Shown here piece after piece: positions 30,286 to 41,174 of a stretch of 42,607 nt of DNA. The notes beneath the pieces are model-generated. The model searched no databases. It was given only the letters and a program-made list of their open reading frames with translations, and was not told where the DNA came from. The stretch's first letter is position 1, and every line of letters begins with the position of its first letter. Location of the stretch: contig CDMY01000217.1 of assembly GCA_001179505.1 (NCBI GenBank), positions 85,366 to 127,972 of the forward strand, written 5' to 3'. A program made the position numbers and the translations under genes. Source of the DNA: Vitrella brassicaformis (taxonomy: Eukaryota > Sar > Vitrellaceae).

Positions 30286-32666
30286 ATGATTGCGTACCGA
30301 TACAGTGAGGTGACATTGTCAGTGCCCATCAAGTCGAGCAGCCCCTCATACTCTGACGCGGACAACGATGTGTTCTCAGGTGGGACACCAGCTGCACTCG
30401 AGGACCGCTGTAATACCCATCCACAAAGCACTCATCGCATGCCAAATCGAAACATCCCCCCTTCCTTACCTACTATTCCCAACCACGTGAAGCACCTCTA
30501 TCTCATCCGCATTGAAATCGGATTTATACGACCCCAGATGAGCATCGCCATTCCAATCGCGCTCCCCCGTATAGCCCGCAGGCACGTCGTCGCTGTCGGT
30601 GATCTGCACACAGCTGCGGATGTCGGCAGCCGACCGGTCACTGTCCTTAGCGTCACCCAACCGCAGGTACCCACCGATTCTCACATTCCCGCGCTCCCCT
30701 CCCTCCCCGTCACCCCCACCCACTGCTTGTCTTCGTCGACATCAATCTTGGTCGGCTTTGCGAAGTGGCCGGCCAGCGAGAAATGCCACAAATCACACTC
30801 ATACTTGTGGAGTCTCGTGGAGTTGTCGGTCAGCTGCAGACCGCAATTAATAAAGGCGCCGAAGACATACTTGTCCTTTCTGATTACAAACACGAGAGGC
30901 TCTGCGTCGCCCACACTGTCCAGCAGGTCATCGTAAGTGGTTCCGTACACAGACGTCCTACGACACACACACATACACACAGAGAGAGAGAACGCCACAC
31001 ACACATGCATCACGTCATGCATCTATCTCTCTCTCTCTGTGTGTGTGTGTGTAATTGCCTACCGGTACAGTGAGGTGAGTTCCGTGCCATTGTCATTGCC
31101 CATCAAGTCGAGCAGCCCATCATATTCAAACCCGGACAACGACGTGCCGTTAGGCGGGGACACCCATCCGCCGTCATACCCATCCACCTGCAGCACCTCC
31201 ATCTTATCCGCATGGAAGAAGTCCGACCCGCCCAGAACTGCACCACCGCCGTGATACTCCCCTGTGTAGCCTTCAGGCACATCGTCGCTGTGGGTGTACT
31301 GATAGCAGCTGCGGATGTCGGCAGCCGGCCGGCCACTGTTCTCGTCGTCACCCAAATACAGAGCCCCACCGATCTTCACATTCGCACCCCACGCACTCCC
31401 CTCCCTCCCCGCCACCCGCACATTCTGCTCCCTTCGGAGCTTGGTCGGCGTGTCGAAGTGGCCGGCCAGCGAGAAATGCCACAGGTCACAGTCGTACCAG
31501 TGCCTGCCGGTCGGGTCGTCGGGCAGCTTCAGACCGCAATTGATGAAGGCGCCGAAGACGTACTTGTCCTTTCTGATGACAAACACGAGAGGCTCTGCGT
31601 CGCCCACACTGTCCAGCAGGTCATCGTAAGTGGTGCCGTTCACCGACGACCTACGCCACACACACACACACACACACAAAACACACACCTCTCTCTCCCT
31701 CTGTGTGTGTGTCTGTATGATTGCATACCGGTACAGTGAGGTGACATTGAGTTCTGTGCCATTGTTACTGCCCATCAAGTCGAGCAGTGCCTTATACTGT
31801 GACGCAGACAACGACGTGCCCTCAGGCGGAGACACCGGCTGCCCGCCCACGCGCAGCACCTCTATCTCATCCGCATGGAAATTCTCCGACCCGCCCAGCA
31901 CAGCACTGCCAGGTTCGCTCGACACGCCCACATAGCCCTCAGGCACATGCCACTTCCTCTGACGGCAGCTGCGGATGTCGGCAGCTGGCTGGTCACTGTC
32001 CTCGTCGATACCCAGCCGCAGGGACTCACTGAGCGGCCCACCGATCTCCACATTCGCACCCCACACACGCCCCTCCCTCCCCGCCACCCACACCCACTGA
32101 TCGTCTTCGTCGAACTCGATCTTGGTCGGCTGGGCGAAGTGGCCGGCCAGCGAGAAATGCCACAGATCACACCAGTACTTATGGCTGTCGGTGGGGTCGT
32201 CGGGCAGCTTCAGACCGCAATTGATGAAGGCGCCGAAGACGTACTTGTCCTTTCTGAAGACAAACACGAGAGGCTCTGCGTCGCCCACACTGTCCAGCAG
32301 GTCACCGTAAGTGGTGCCGTTCACCGACGACCTACGCCACACACACACACACACACCTCCCTCTGTGTGTGTGTGTGTGTGTGATTGTGTGTGATTGCAT
32401 ACCGGTATAGTGAGTTGAGGTCTGTGCCATTGTCACTGCCCATCAAGTCGAGCAGCCCCTGATACTCTGACGCAGACAACGACGTGCCCTCAGGCAGGGA
32501 CACCTGCTGCTGAACTCGACGGACTTGCACACAAGGCACAGCCACAGAGCAAATGACTAATCCAATGAACGAATGGGCCACAGCGTACCTGTTGGGCCTC
32601 CGAGTCAGTCCACGCCAAGCTGAGAGTCACCAGCAGCAGCGCAGCACACCTGCAGTGTCGTGCCAT
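29616..32666 (-). CDS. Secreted protein with four tandem TLDc domains; domain 3 frameshifted
   Basis: Exons: 32589-32666 (signal peptide, MARHCRCAALLLVTLSLAW), 32403-32509, 31729-32331, 31063-31650, 30474-30957, 30298-30391, 29616-30222. Each domain begins with a LSAS-type linker and SLYR, is split by an intron at the same Arg codon, continues TTYDDLLDSVGDAEPLVFV and RKDKYVFGAFINCGL, and ends EIEVL. Domains 1, 2 and 4 are open. Domain 3 has an apparent 1-nt loss near 30690-30720, in a G-rich run (GGGGAGGGAGGGG), so the frame changes before NVRIGGYLRLGD. The first acceptor of the single-TLDc gene (TGTGCAG) is CAAG here; a nearby TTCAG, 14 nt on, restores frame. The C-terminus ends in a hydrophobic tail (CVCLWLSLFLFCM), possibly a membrane or GPI-type anchor signal. 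If the shift is a sequencing error, this is an intact protein of about 800 aa. Confidence 0.78.
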
Positions 32667-32969
32667 CGCGTTGACGAAAGAAAGTTTTTCTCGTTCAGTC
32701 CAGCCACAGGCAGCCTATGTGATGAACAAGACAGCAGTGAGCGAGACGACGGGAGAGGGTGTAGGCAGAGAGAGAGATCTGCCCTTCGCAGCGGTTTCAG
32801 GGAGCACCCTAGGCGGCCTGACAAAATCTGCTTTTCACCTGCAGCTCAGACAACCGATCCATCTGGCGGTAAGCAGCTACTAGTAGTTGCGATGACGAGT
32901 CCTGGGTGACCCCGCCCTCCGAGTCTTTTGCGAGTCCGATTGGGAGATCTCCCGTTTCCTGAAGCGTTG
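32667..32969. promoter_or_regulatory. Divergent promoter region, four-TLDc gene / NSUN2 gene
   Basis: The two start codons are 303 nt apart on opposite strands. About 200 nt next to the TLDc gene is duplicated at 27143-27345, so that half probably holds the TLDc promoter and the remainder the NSUN2 promoter. No TATA box is evident. Confidence 0.5.
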
Positions 32970-34167
32970 ATGGCGTCTTCGGGTGTGCCTCACGGCGGTG
33001 CGTATGAGTCGGGGCCGGGCGGGAATGAGAGAGGCAGCGAGGACTTCGTTCGATACTACCAGGCACAACGCATTGTACCCGACGGTAGGGCGATGGCTGA
33101 TTGATGTGGCGTGACGTCTGTGTGCATCCATCCATCGATTCATCCATCTCTGTCTGTCTGTCTGTCTGTCCATTGATTGATCATTGATTGGTTAGATGAG
33201 TGGGAGGCCTTCTACGGTAGGCTGCTGACGGACCTCAACACAACCTTCCGAATCGTCAGTGGCACACTGCACACGGTAGGCACACAGGCCATCACATGCG
33301 GCTCTGTGTGTGAGCCAAATGCATGTGTGTGTCAGGACTTCCTCCGCTCATTTGTCGAAGATTGCCGCAGAGAGTGAGTGGATGGATGGAGGCACACAGA
33401 GAGAGTGCTGGCGGCCATATTACTCTTTCTCTCTCTCTGTGTGATGTCTGTGTGATGTGTGTGTCAGTGCGTTGGAGAGCCTGACGAGCGACCCTGAGCT
33501 GGCCAAGGAGGTCCAATTCACAACAATAGAGTGGTCAGCCAACAACCCCATAGAGTGGTCAACACACTGAAGAACAATCTTGTGTGTGCAGGTATCCCGA
33601 TCACTTGGCTTACGACGTGGCAATTCCCCGGCCGGTGCTCAGAAAGAGCCCCGCGCTCAAGTAGCCAATGCCAGCCAGCCAGCCAGCCACGATGGATAGA
33701 TGGATGGATGGATGGCGTGCAGGCAGTTTCACGAGTTCCTCGTCAAGCAGTCTGAGGCAGGCACCATATTTCGGCAGGTCCGTGACTACAACACGACACG
33801 ACACAACACAAGGAACACACACGCATCCACGAGAGGGTGTGTGTGTCTGTGTGTGCAGGAGGCTGTGAGCATGGTGCCGCCGCTGCTGCTGGATGTGCGC
33901 AGCGGCCACACGGTGCTCGACATGTGCGCAGCGCCCGGCAGCAAGACCGCACAGCTGATTGAGGCGCTCTCCAAGCCGCCAGAGGGTTCTGCTGACAGCA
34001 ACAGCAGCAATAGGGAGCCTGACGGTTGTGTGGTGGCCAACGACGGCGAGAGCAGACGGGCGCACATGCTGATACACCATCTCAGGCACCTGAGCAGCCC
34101 CAACCTCATTGTGACCACACACAGCGCACAGGTAGCTCTTCCCTAACACACACACACACACACACCT

Positions 34168-34200
<33 letters not shown>

Positions 34201-35601
34201 TTAAGAGGAATCTCGCTGCGTGCTTGTGCAGTTCTTCCCCCATCTGTTTGACGCATCCACGGGCGAGCGTCTCTTCTTCGACAGAATACTATGCGACGTA
34301 CACAGAACTCCACAGCACAAGACAACACGCGATGCAGCCAATGTCGAAGAGATCATCCCTGTCCCTCTCTGTGTGTCAGGTGCCATGTACGGGCGACGGC
34401 ACCCTGAGAAAGGCACCGAGCCTCTGGAACAGGTGGGTGCTGTTATGGCATAGGAGAGAGGAGGGGAGGGAGGAGAGGCCAGGCACACACACACAGAGAC
34501 AGAGAGGGAGAGGGATCGGTCACTGTGTTGGCCTGTGTGTGTGTGTGTGGTTCAGGTGGCATCTGCACATGGGATTGGGTCTGCACAAGCTCCAGCTGCA
34601 GATACTCAGGAGGTCGGAAAGGAAAACCCCACACGGATACACGCGTGTGTGTGGATGTGTGGCTTTCTTTAATCAGGGGTCTGAAGCTGCTCAAGACGGG
34701 GGGCCGGTTGGTGTACAGCACCTGCAGCTTCAACCCCATCGAGAATGAGGCCGTCGTCAACGCTGTCCTGGTCGGTCAGCAAAGCAAAGCACACCATCAT
34801 CACACCACGCACATGGCACGCACTAAGATTGCCGGTTGGTTCGTTAGGATGAGGCGGGTGAGGCATTGGAGGTGGTCGACTGCTCTGACGAGCTTACGGA
34901 GCTCGCCAGACGGCCTGGACTGACCACATGTGCGTACCTCTGTCTGTCTGTGAGAGCAGACACACATGACAACAACCGCCACCGTCACCGGCAATGCCTG
35001 TTTTGTGTGTGTGTGTGTGACGTGCAGGGCAAGTGCTCTGGAAAGACACCTGGTAGGTGCCACCCCACCACATCCATCCATCCATCCCTGTGTGTGCATG
35101 TGTGTGTGTGTGCAGGTACTCCACCTTTGACGAAACCCAAGGCCGCGTCCGCAGGAAGGTCAAGCCATCGATGTTCCCCCCACCTCCACCGCAGGAGCCA
35201 CACGCCAGCCACCGCCACACCCAGCTGCGGCGGTGCCTGCGGTTCTTCCCCCACCTCTCCAACACGGGCGGCTTCTTCGTGTGCCTCCTGGAGAAGCGCG
35301 CAGCCATGCCCTGGGACAGCTTCCCCGACCAGGCTGCGACATCGTCGACCACAGAAGATGCAGTGGGAGAGGGACAGGGAGAGGGAGAGGGAGGAGAGGG
35401 CGTGACGATTGACACCGAGGAAAATGAGAATGAGAATGACGACGGTGGGGCGGTCGAGGGAGACGAGGAGAGAGAGGGGGAGAGAGAGGGGGAGGCGTCC
35501 ACGAGCGAGGCGCAGCCAGCAGCTAAGGACTCGTGGCGCTCACAGGAGGACTTCATGTCACTCAAACAGCTGGTCCAACAGGTAGGTCTCAGCAGCCAAC
35601 A

Positions 35602-35634
<33 letters not shown>

Positions 35635-36512
35635 CCGGGGCGCCATCCATCCATCCATATCTGTCTTCGTATGCACGCAGCTGTCATCTGCCGACGGTCG
35701 CCCATGTGGCCTGTGGGACCGCATCGGCATGCCCTTCGGCCTCCCAGCCGACGGCGACCTCCTCGACGCCCTGTTTGTGCGGACGCCCCCGTCCGACGCC
35801 CCCAAAAAGGTGAGCAAACACCCCTCCCCTCTCCCTCTCGCAATGGCAGACAAATGCCTGTGCGCGTGTGTTGTGTGTTCTCAGGTGTGGTACGCTTCCT
35901 CTCGGGTCGGTCAGCTGCTGCAGCGCATCGGCAAGTCTCCCTACAAGATCATCAGCGTGGGCTGCCCGGCATTCGAGCGCGTCTCTACCGGCGGCCCCTA
36001 CCGCATGCTGCAACACGCTGCCAGGTGGCTGCTGCCGCGTATCCAGCACCCCTCTATCGCAGCAGCGGCAGCCGAGGACGATGTAGCCAAAGGCACACAG
36101 CAGGTGGTTCGGGTGGGTCGAGAGGAGCTGGGGCTGCTGCTGGCGAAGGGTGAGGCCGGCAAGATGCCGCGTGTGTCGATGAAGGACGAGAGCTTGCCGG
36201 AGGGGCTGCGGGGGCGGCTCGAGAGCCTCACGAGGGAGGCGCCCTTCCTGGCGGTGGCGAGAGGGCCGGACGATGGTGGTGGCGAGGCGGCGGCCATGAG
36301 CATTGTGGTACCACTCGTGCAGTCATGCATCTCCAGGCACACAAACAGCGGAGCATCGCTCTCTGTCTGTCTGTGTGTCTGTCTGTGTGTGTCAGCTGCC
36401 GGGGTGGTGCGGCCGTCAGAATGTGGAGCTCATGCTGGACGACAACACGCGATATGCGCTGCACGCGCTCATACACAAACATACCAGCAAGACACAGAGT
36501 CAGGTTGAGTGA
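32970..36512 (+). CDS. NSUN2: NSUN2-type RNA (cytosine-5) methyltransferase
   Basis: Seventeen exons join in phase into 735 aa: 32970-33084, 33196-33275, 33336-33373, 33468-33533, 33592-33660, 33723-33777, 33859-34131, 34232-34297, 34380-34432, 34556-34612, 34677-34770, 34848-34929, 35028-35052, 35116-35581, 35681-35809, 35885-36307, 36396-36512. It methylates C5 of cytosine in tRNA and other RNAs using SAM. N-terminal [13 protein letters not shown] and [19 protein letters not shown] fit NSUN2. SAM motif [19 protein letters not shown]. Motif IV, with the release Cys: [15 protein letters not shown]. Motif VI, with the nucleophilic Cys: [17 protein letters not shown]. Then [20 protein letters not shown], an acidic Glu-rich insert, and the C-terminal RNA-binding-like domain ([15 protein letters not shown]). 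Both catalytic Cys are present, so it should be active. Confidence 0.93.
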
Positions 36513-36871
36513 CGGTCATTTGTGATGAGACGTTGCCTGGGTGGGTTAAGGGTGCTGCACGTGTGTGATGAGACATTGCCTTCGCGAACCGGGAGGAGAG
36601 ATCGACATTGATGGCATCCCTCCCATCCCATCATCCCACGGTCAACCATTGCGCACACGGGTCTTCACTCCCACACACACACATGCGACACACGAAGACT
36701 GCACACACGCACACATCAAGCCCACAAGTGCACTGCGTCGACACATCAGCCATTTATGTGTGGCGGTGGTCAAAAGCCCAAAACCGACAGACATGCAGAC
36801 AGGAGCGCTACAGCCGATGATTCGCACACACTAAGGTTGAATGCCCTACTATCAGCTCCCCCCACCCATAG
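36513..36871. other. Convergent intergenic spacer, no gene seen
   Basis: Separates the 3' ends of the NSUN2 and phosphatase genes. Contains CACA-rich stretches only. Confidence 0.6.
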
Positions 36872-38464
36872 TCAGCTCAGTGTGGTCGTCACCTTCCGGC
36901 TGCTGCGAGTGGTGCGGCTCTCCTCGACTGCTGGTGATGGTGGTGGCGGCGTCTGTGTGATGCCGCAAAGGCGCTCGAGGGCCTCGCTGAAGCCGTCTTG
37001 GTCGTTGCTGCTGACCAGGTGCTGTGCCACCGACCGGACAGACGCATGAGCATTGGCAGTGGCGACAGAGTGACCCGCCAACCTGAAAGCAATCCATCCA
37101 TCCATCCATCCAACCATCCAGCAGCTGCTCTTCTGTCTCTGTGTGTGTCGTGAGCAATGGACGGCTCACGTGAGCATTTCCTTGTCGTTCTCGGCGTCGC
37201 CGAGGGCCAGCATGTGACGCAGGTCCATCTGTGCGGCAATTAACAACGGAGGCACTCATGACCGACCGACGCTTACGTACATGCAGCCAACAACACCAAC
37301 TCACTCACTGACCGACCTGCATGTGCTCCATCAGCCGCCTCACACCGTCGCCCTTAGACGCACCTGCGCACACAAACACAACACATACACATGAACGCAG
37401 CCGTGGTCGGCCCCCATGCACCCACCTCACTCACTCACCCAGTGGCAGGATTTCCAGCATGGTGGGGAGTGCCTGTGTGATGGTGGCCTTGCCGGCCAGC
37501 CGACCCTCCACCCACCCCCGCAGCGCATCGATCCGCTCCGCCTCGTCGAGAATGATGAACTTGTTCACGAGCAGCTCGCCTTGCCCATTCCTCACACCCC
37601 TGGTCCCTGAGCTCTCACGACTGGTGTCACGACCTCTCAGCGCATCGGTGAGTGGCCCGATTGGGTGCGGCCGGGGCTCCTTGTAAGTGGCGAGCCGGTC
37701 GGTGTGGTGTGTCCGTTGCTCGCAGAGGATGGCGTCGCCGCTGTATGCCACAAACGAGGCCTCCAGGGAACGGCACATCTCGACGACCGACTCAGACGTC
37801 GCGGCGTCCATCGTCCGGGTAAAGACGAGATCGTTCGGCCCGTCAGGGCCGTACACCAACAGCCCCTGCACACACAAACAACACACGCCTTTGGATGACT
37901 TTGGGAATCCCTGTTTCGGCTCACTCACGGACTTACGTTGAGATACACGCCAGGCGACCCCTCTCGCCTCAGTTCTTCACCGAGGACTTGACCCATGGCG
38001 TTGAAGGCCCCCGGCCGGCTCCTGCCTGTGGCCGGGAAGATGGCATATCCTCTCCGCATGGCCTCCCGATAAGCCCACACATTGGCTGGGGAGCACCCAT
38101 GGCTGCTGTTCAGAAAAGTGCCATCGAAATCTGACAAACAGGACACCCAATATCATAAATCCGTATGCCTGTGCTCCCGCACTCTGCGCCGTGCGAACAA
38201 ACACGCACCTGTGGCTATGGCCCTGATCACCGAGGTGCCGCTGCTGTGGTCATTGAGAGAAGTGTTGTGGCGCCGCACGAGGGACGACAGGCGGCTGGCG
38301 GGGCGGCGGAGAGAGGCAGATGGAGGGCAGTCATGCCGGTGGGGGAAGGCTCGGATGGAGGATGGGATGAGTAGGGAGAGCAGTATCACCAGGAGGTGAC
38401 GGGCGGCGAAGACAATGGAAGATGGCAGTGAGGCAGCTTCTGTGGCAGCTTTGTCCTGCTTCAT
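36872..38464 (-). CDS. Cof-type HAD-superfamily phosphatase
   Basis: Six exons, 397 aa: 38209-38464, 37937-38130, 37439-37865, 37317-37363, 37170-37228, 36872-37082. It hydrolyses phosphate esters, probably a sugar phosphate or phosphorylated cofactor. HAD motif I is DFDGTFLN (nucleophile Asp and second Asp), motif II FPATGR, motif III Lys in GASKGDGVRRL, motif IV LALGDAENDKEML, with SVATANAHASV following as in Cof proteins. The cap region holds GLLVYGPDGPNDLVFTR and LLVNKFIILDEAERIDAL. The first exon (about 85 residues) has a hydrophobic stretch, HLLVILLSLLIPSSIRAF, then a Ser/Arg-rich part. This resembles the signal-plus-transit leader of complex-plastid proteins, so plastid targeting is possible. 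Confidence 0.85.
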
Positions 38465-38517
38465 TCTGTTGTGGAGATCTCTTCCCTCCGCAGGCTGAGC
38501 TCGCAGAAGCGATCGCT

Positions 38518-38580
38518 CTCCCCCCCTCCCTCCCTCCCTCCCTCCCTCCCTCCTTCCCTCCCTCTTTTTTCCCCCTCCCA
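38518..38580. repeat. (CCCT)n simple repeat
   Basis: A TCCC run in the short interval between the divergent phosphatase gene and the 127-aa gene. Confidence 0.85.
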
Positions 38581-38737
38581 AGGCCTCCACGCTACAAGTA
38601 AAAGCAAAAATCGGAAGAGATCCAGTCATCCCGAGTCATCTTTCATCTACGACAATCTCGTGGTGCCATCGTTTGCAGTGTACGCAGGACGTTGTTTCGG
38701 TGTCCATCAGCTTCTGTGAGGCGGTTGACGCGCACAA

Positions 38738-39280
38738 ATGAACAAGGTGACGCGAGGCTGCACTTGAATTCACTCAGCCAAGGTCGCCGTGGCACGTGTG
38801 TTGTGTGATTGCAGGTTCCCAAAGGTTCGCTGCCTCCGCTGCCTAACGTCATTTATGTGACGGGCCTGCTCGAGCAGACGCACGAGCTGACCGAGAAGCT
38901 GCGCAGCTTCTTGACGCGCGGTGTGCGGGACGCCAAGCAGGCCCTGGAGACCAGGGACTACGACAAAGTGCAGACGTTGCTGGATGAGCTCAAAGACGGT
39001 CAGCCACCCACCCAGACAAACAAACACCACGCTCACCTTGATGTGCTGCTATGTGCTGTGCTGTGTGTGTTGCGTGTGTGCGGTTGTAGGGATGCCAGAG
39101 AAGTGGCACCGATTGGTCCGGCAGGTAGAGATGGTGTCGCACGAGCTGGCCGAGCAGCGCAGCGGGAAGGGCTACCCCTCCGAGATGCCGCCCAAGGTGG
39201 AGGTGCCCATACCGGTCGGCGGGCGCAAGAAGATGCTCGGGTGGAAAGTGGGTCTGCCCAACCCAAAACCTGTTGAATGA
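38738..39280 (+). CDS. Conserved-looking small protein, 127 aa, unrecognised
   Basis: Three exons in phase: a 9-nt first exon (MNK, 38738-38746), 38815-38998 and 39090-39280. The tiny first exon is chosen because ATGAACAAG is followed by a GTGACG donor and keeps frame; a start further upstream cannot be excluded. Sequence features: PLPNVIYVTGLLEQTHELTE, a helical RDAKQALETRDYDKVQTLL, then WHRLVRQVEMVSHELAEQ and a Pro/Gly-rich, basic end (PVGGRKKMLGWKVGLP). The two helical pairs suggest a small helical-bundle protein, but I do not recognise the family. No signal peptide or TM helix is visible. Confidence 0.6.
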
Positions 39281-39620
39281 GCTGACCTGAGCCGGGTCAG
39301 TTGCTGCTGTGATGTGAGCGGTCTGTCACAGTGATCTTGCGGATCTCTGCGTCAATGCACCTCAATGGGTCTGGGCATGAGATTTATCTTTCCGGGATTC
39401 ATGTCAAGATTGACATTTCCCTCCCTTCCGCCAGCAAGTCGGTCATCAGGTGAATGACTGACTGACTGACTGAATGAATGGACGCCAATAGAATGGATGG
39501 ACGTCTGCACTACTGACATTTCCTTGCGGCCCTCGCCTTCACACGTTACACACAAAGTCCTCTTCGTGCCTCTTGCGCCTAGGACATTGCGTGAAACCGC
39601 TCGTGAATCCAAATTGGCTG
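39281..39620. other. Intergenic spacer, no gene seen
   Basis: Lies between two plus-strand genes. Contains a GACT/GAAT run at about 39455-39482. Confidence 0.55.
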
Positions 39621-41174
39621 ATGAAGCGTGCTGCAGCCGCTGCGCCATCCAGCAGACGTGGCAAGGCGCCGCGCCGTGATAGTAGCCGGCCGGAGGTGTC
39701 ATCAGCAGCTGCTGCTCGTGGTCCCTTCGACGCGGCTGAGTATCGTCCCGGCGGCAGCTTCGGCACATCGCAGCTTCGGTTTGGCACGTCAGGATACCAC
39801 TTCGGTACGCTCTGCATGCATCGGCGCGGACACACAAACAGACAACAAGGATGGACAGCGCACCCGGTCCGGCAGATCTACGGGCTTGATCATTGTGCTG
39901 CATGCGCTGGTGTGTGCAGAGCACTGGTGTGGGACGTACTACCCCGACAATCTCAAGAAGAAGCCCAAAGAGCAGTTCAAATGGTGAGGCATTCTCTCTC
40001 TCTCGCTGGTGTGCGCCTGCACTGACCTGCCTCTCTTTGTGTATGCAAACAGGTATGCGGCCGAGTTCGATTGTGTGGAGATCAACGCCACCTTCTACAC
40101 GATCCCTGAAGCCTCGCAGTGGCGCAACTGGAAGGTGTGGACGGGCTCACGGGCAGACACCGTGGCTGTGCTGGTGTGTGTCACCTGTCTGTCTGTCTGT
40201 CCGTCCGTCTGTCTGTCTGTCGTGCAGGCCTCTGCACCCCGGGAGTCGTTCATGTACATCATCAAGGCCAACAAGGTCTGTCAATCGACTCACACAGAGA
40301 CCGAGCCGACCTGACGCATACGTATGAGTGTGTGTGTTCTGCAGTACTTCACCCACCAGAAGAAGTTGATAGCCGACGAGGCCTTCACGGAGAGGTGGGA
40401 GACCTTCTACAGCCGCTGCCAGCTGCTGGGCGACCACCTGGGGCCCATCCTGTTCCAACTGCCGCCCGCATTCAAGTGCAACGCCCAGCGACTTGCCGAC
40501 CTGGCCACCGTTCTGCCCAAAGACGGTAGGCACGCGAGCTGCAGACACTTGACACACCCACACACACAATGACCTATGTCTGTGTGTGTGTTTGGTGTTT
40601 TGTGTGCAGGTCGTTTCGTGTTTGAGTTTCGCCATCCGTCGTGGTTTTGCGAGGAGGTGTACAGCGTGCTGCGGGCCAACGACTGGTGCCTGGCGCAGAT
40701 TCACCTTCACAACTGCAGCGAGGGCGGCGGGGGCAAAATGTGGGCCGGCGACATGCAGAGCGGTGGGTCCTTCGCCCAGCCATGCACACCATTCAGCCAC
40801 CCACGTCATCCTCTGTGTCGATGTGTGTGTCAGGGTGGCACCCGAAGCGCGAGGAGCACTCGTGCTGCTCGTGGGGGCTCTATTACCGCCTGCACGGGCC
40901 GAGCGGCCAGTACATCGGCAGCTACGACGCACAGGAGATGCAGGCAGTAGCGATGGAGATGCTCGCCTTCACGTCTGGCCAGGGCCAGGAGAGCACCACC
41001 CAGCGGCGGGCCTTCTGCCTCTTCAACAACACCGACGCCGGCACGCCGCCCGGCGCCATAAGCGACTGCCGCACCGTGGCTCACTTCTGCGCCAACCCTG
41101 GTATGTTGGATGGATGGATGGATGGATGTGTCTTATGTGTCCTGTGTGTCATTTGTGCAGGTCAGTTGGGTTAG
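39621..41174 (+). CDS. DUF72 (YecE-like) family protein
   Basis: Eight exons join without conflict into 330 aa: 39621-39804, 39920-39983, 40053-40134, 40228-40275, 40345-40525, 40610-40762, 40834-41100, 41161-41174. DUF72 is a TIM-barrel family of unknown function, found in bacteria and some eukaryotes. Diagnostic segments: LRFGTSGYHF, HWCGTYYPDNLKKKP, FDCVEINATFYTIPE, FMYIIKANKYFTH, GPILFQLPPAFKCN, FVFEFRHPSWF and WGLYYRLHGPSGQYIGSY. The first 45 residues are Ala/Ser/Arg-rich (KRAAAAAPSSRRGKAPRRD), compatible with an organelle or nuclear targeting leader. The last exon encodes only GQLG and a stop. The start at 39621 is the Met before the leader; the frame is open further upstream. No damage is seen. 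Confidence 0.9.

Noticed and set aside
34894-35853. 319-residue minus-strand frame opposite NSUN2
   Set aside because: Antisense to the NSUN2 C-terminal exons; its Ser/Pro-rich composition mirrors the acidic insert on the coding strand.
40147-40932. 261-residue minus-strand frame opposite the DUF72 gene
   Set aside because: Antisense shadow of exons carrying clear DUF72 motifs.
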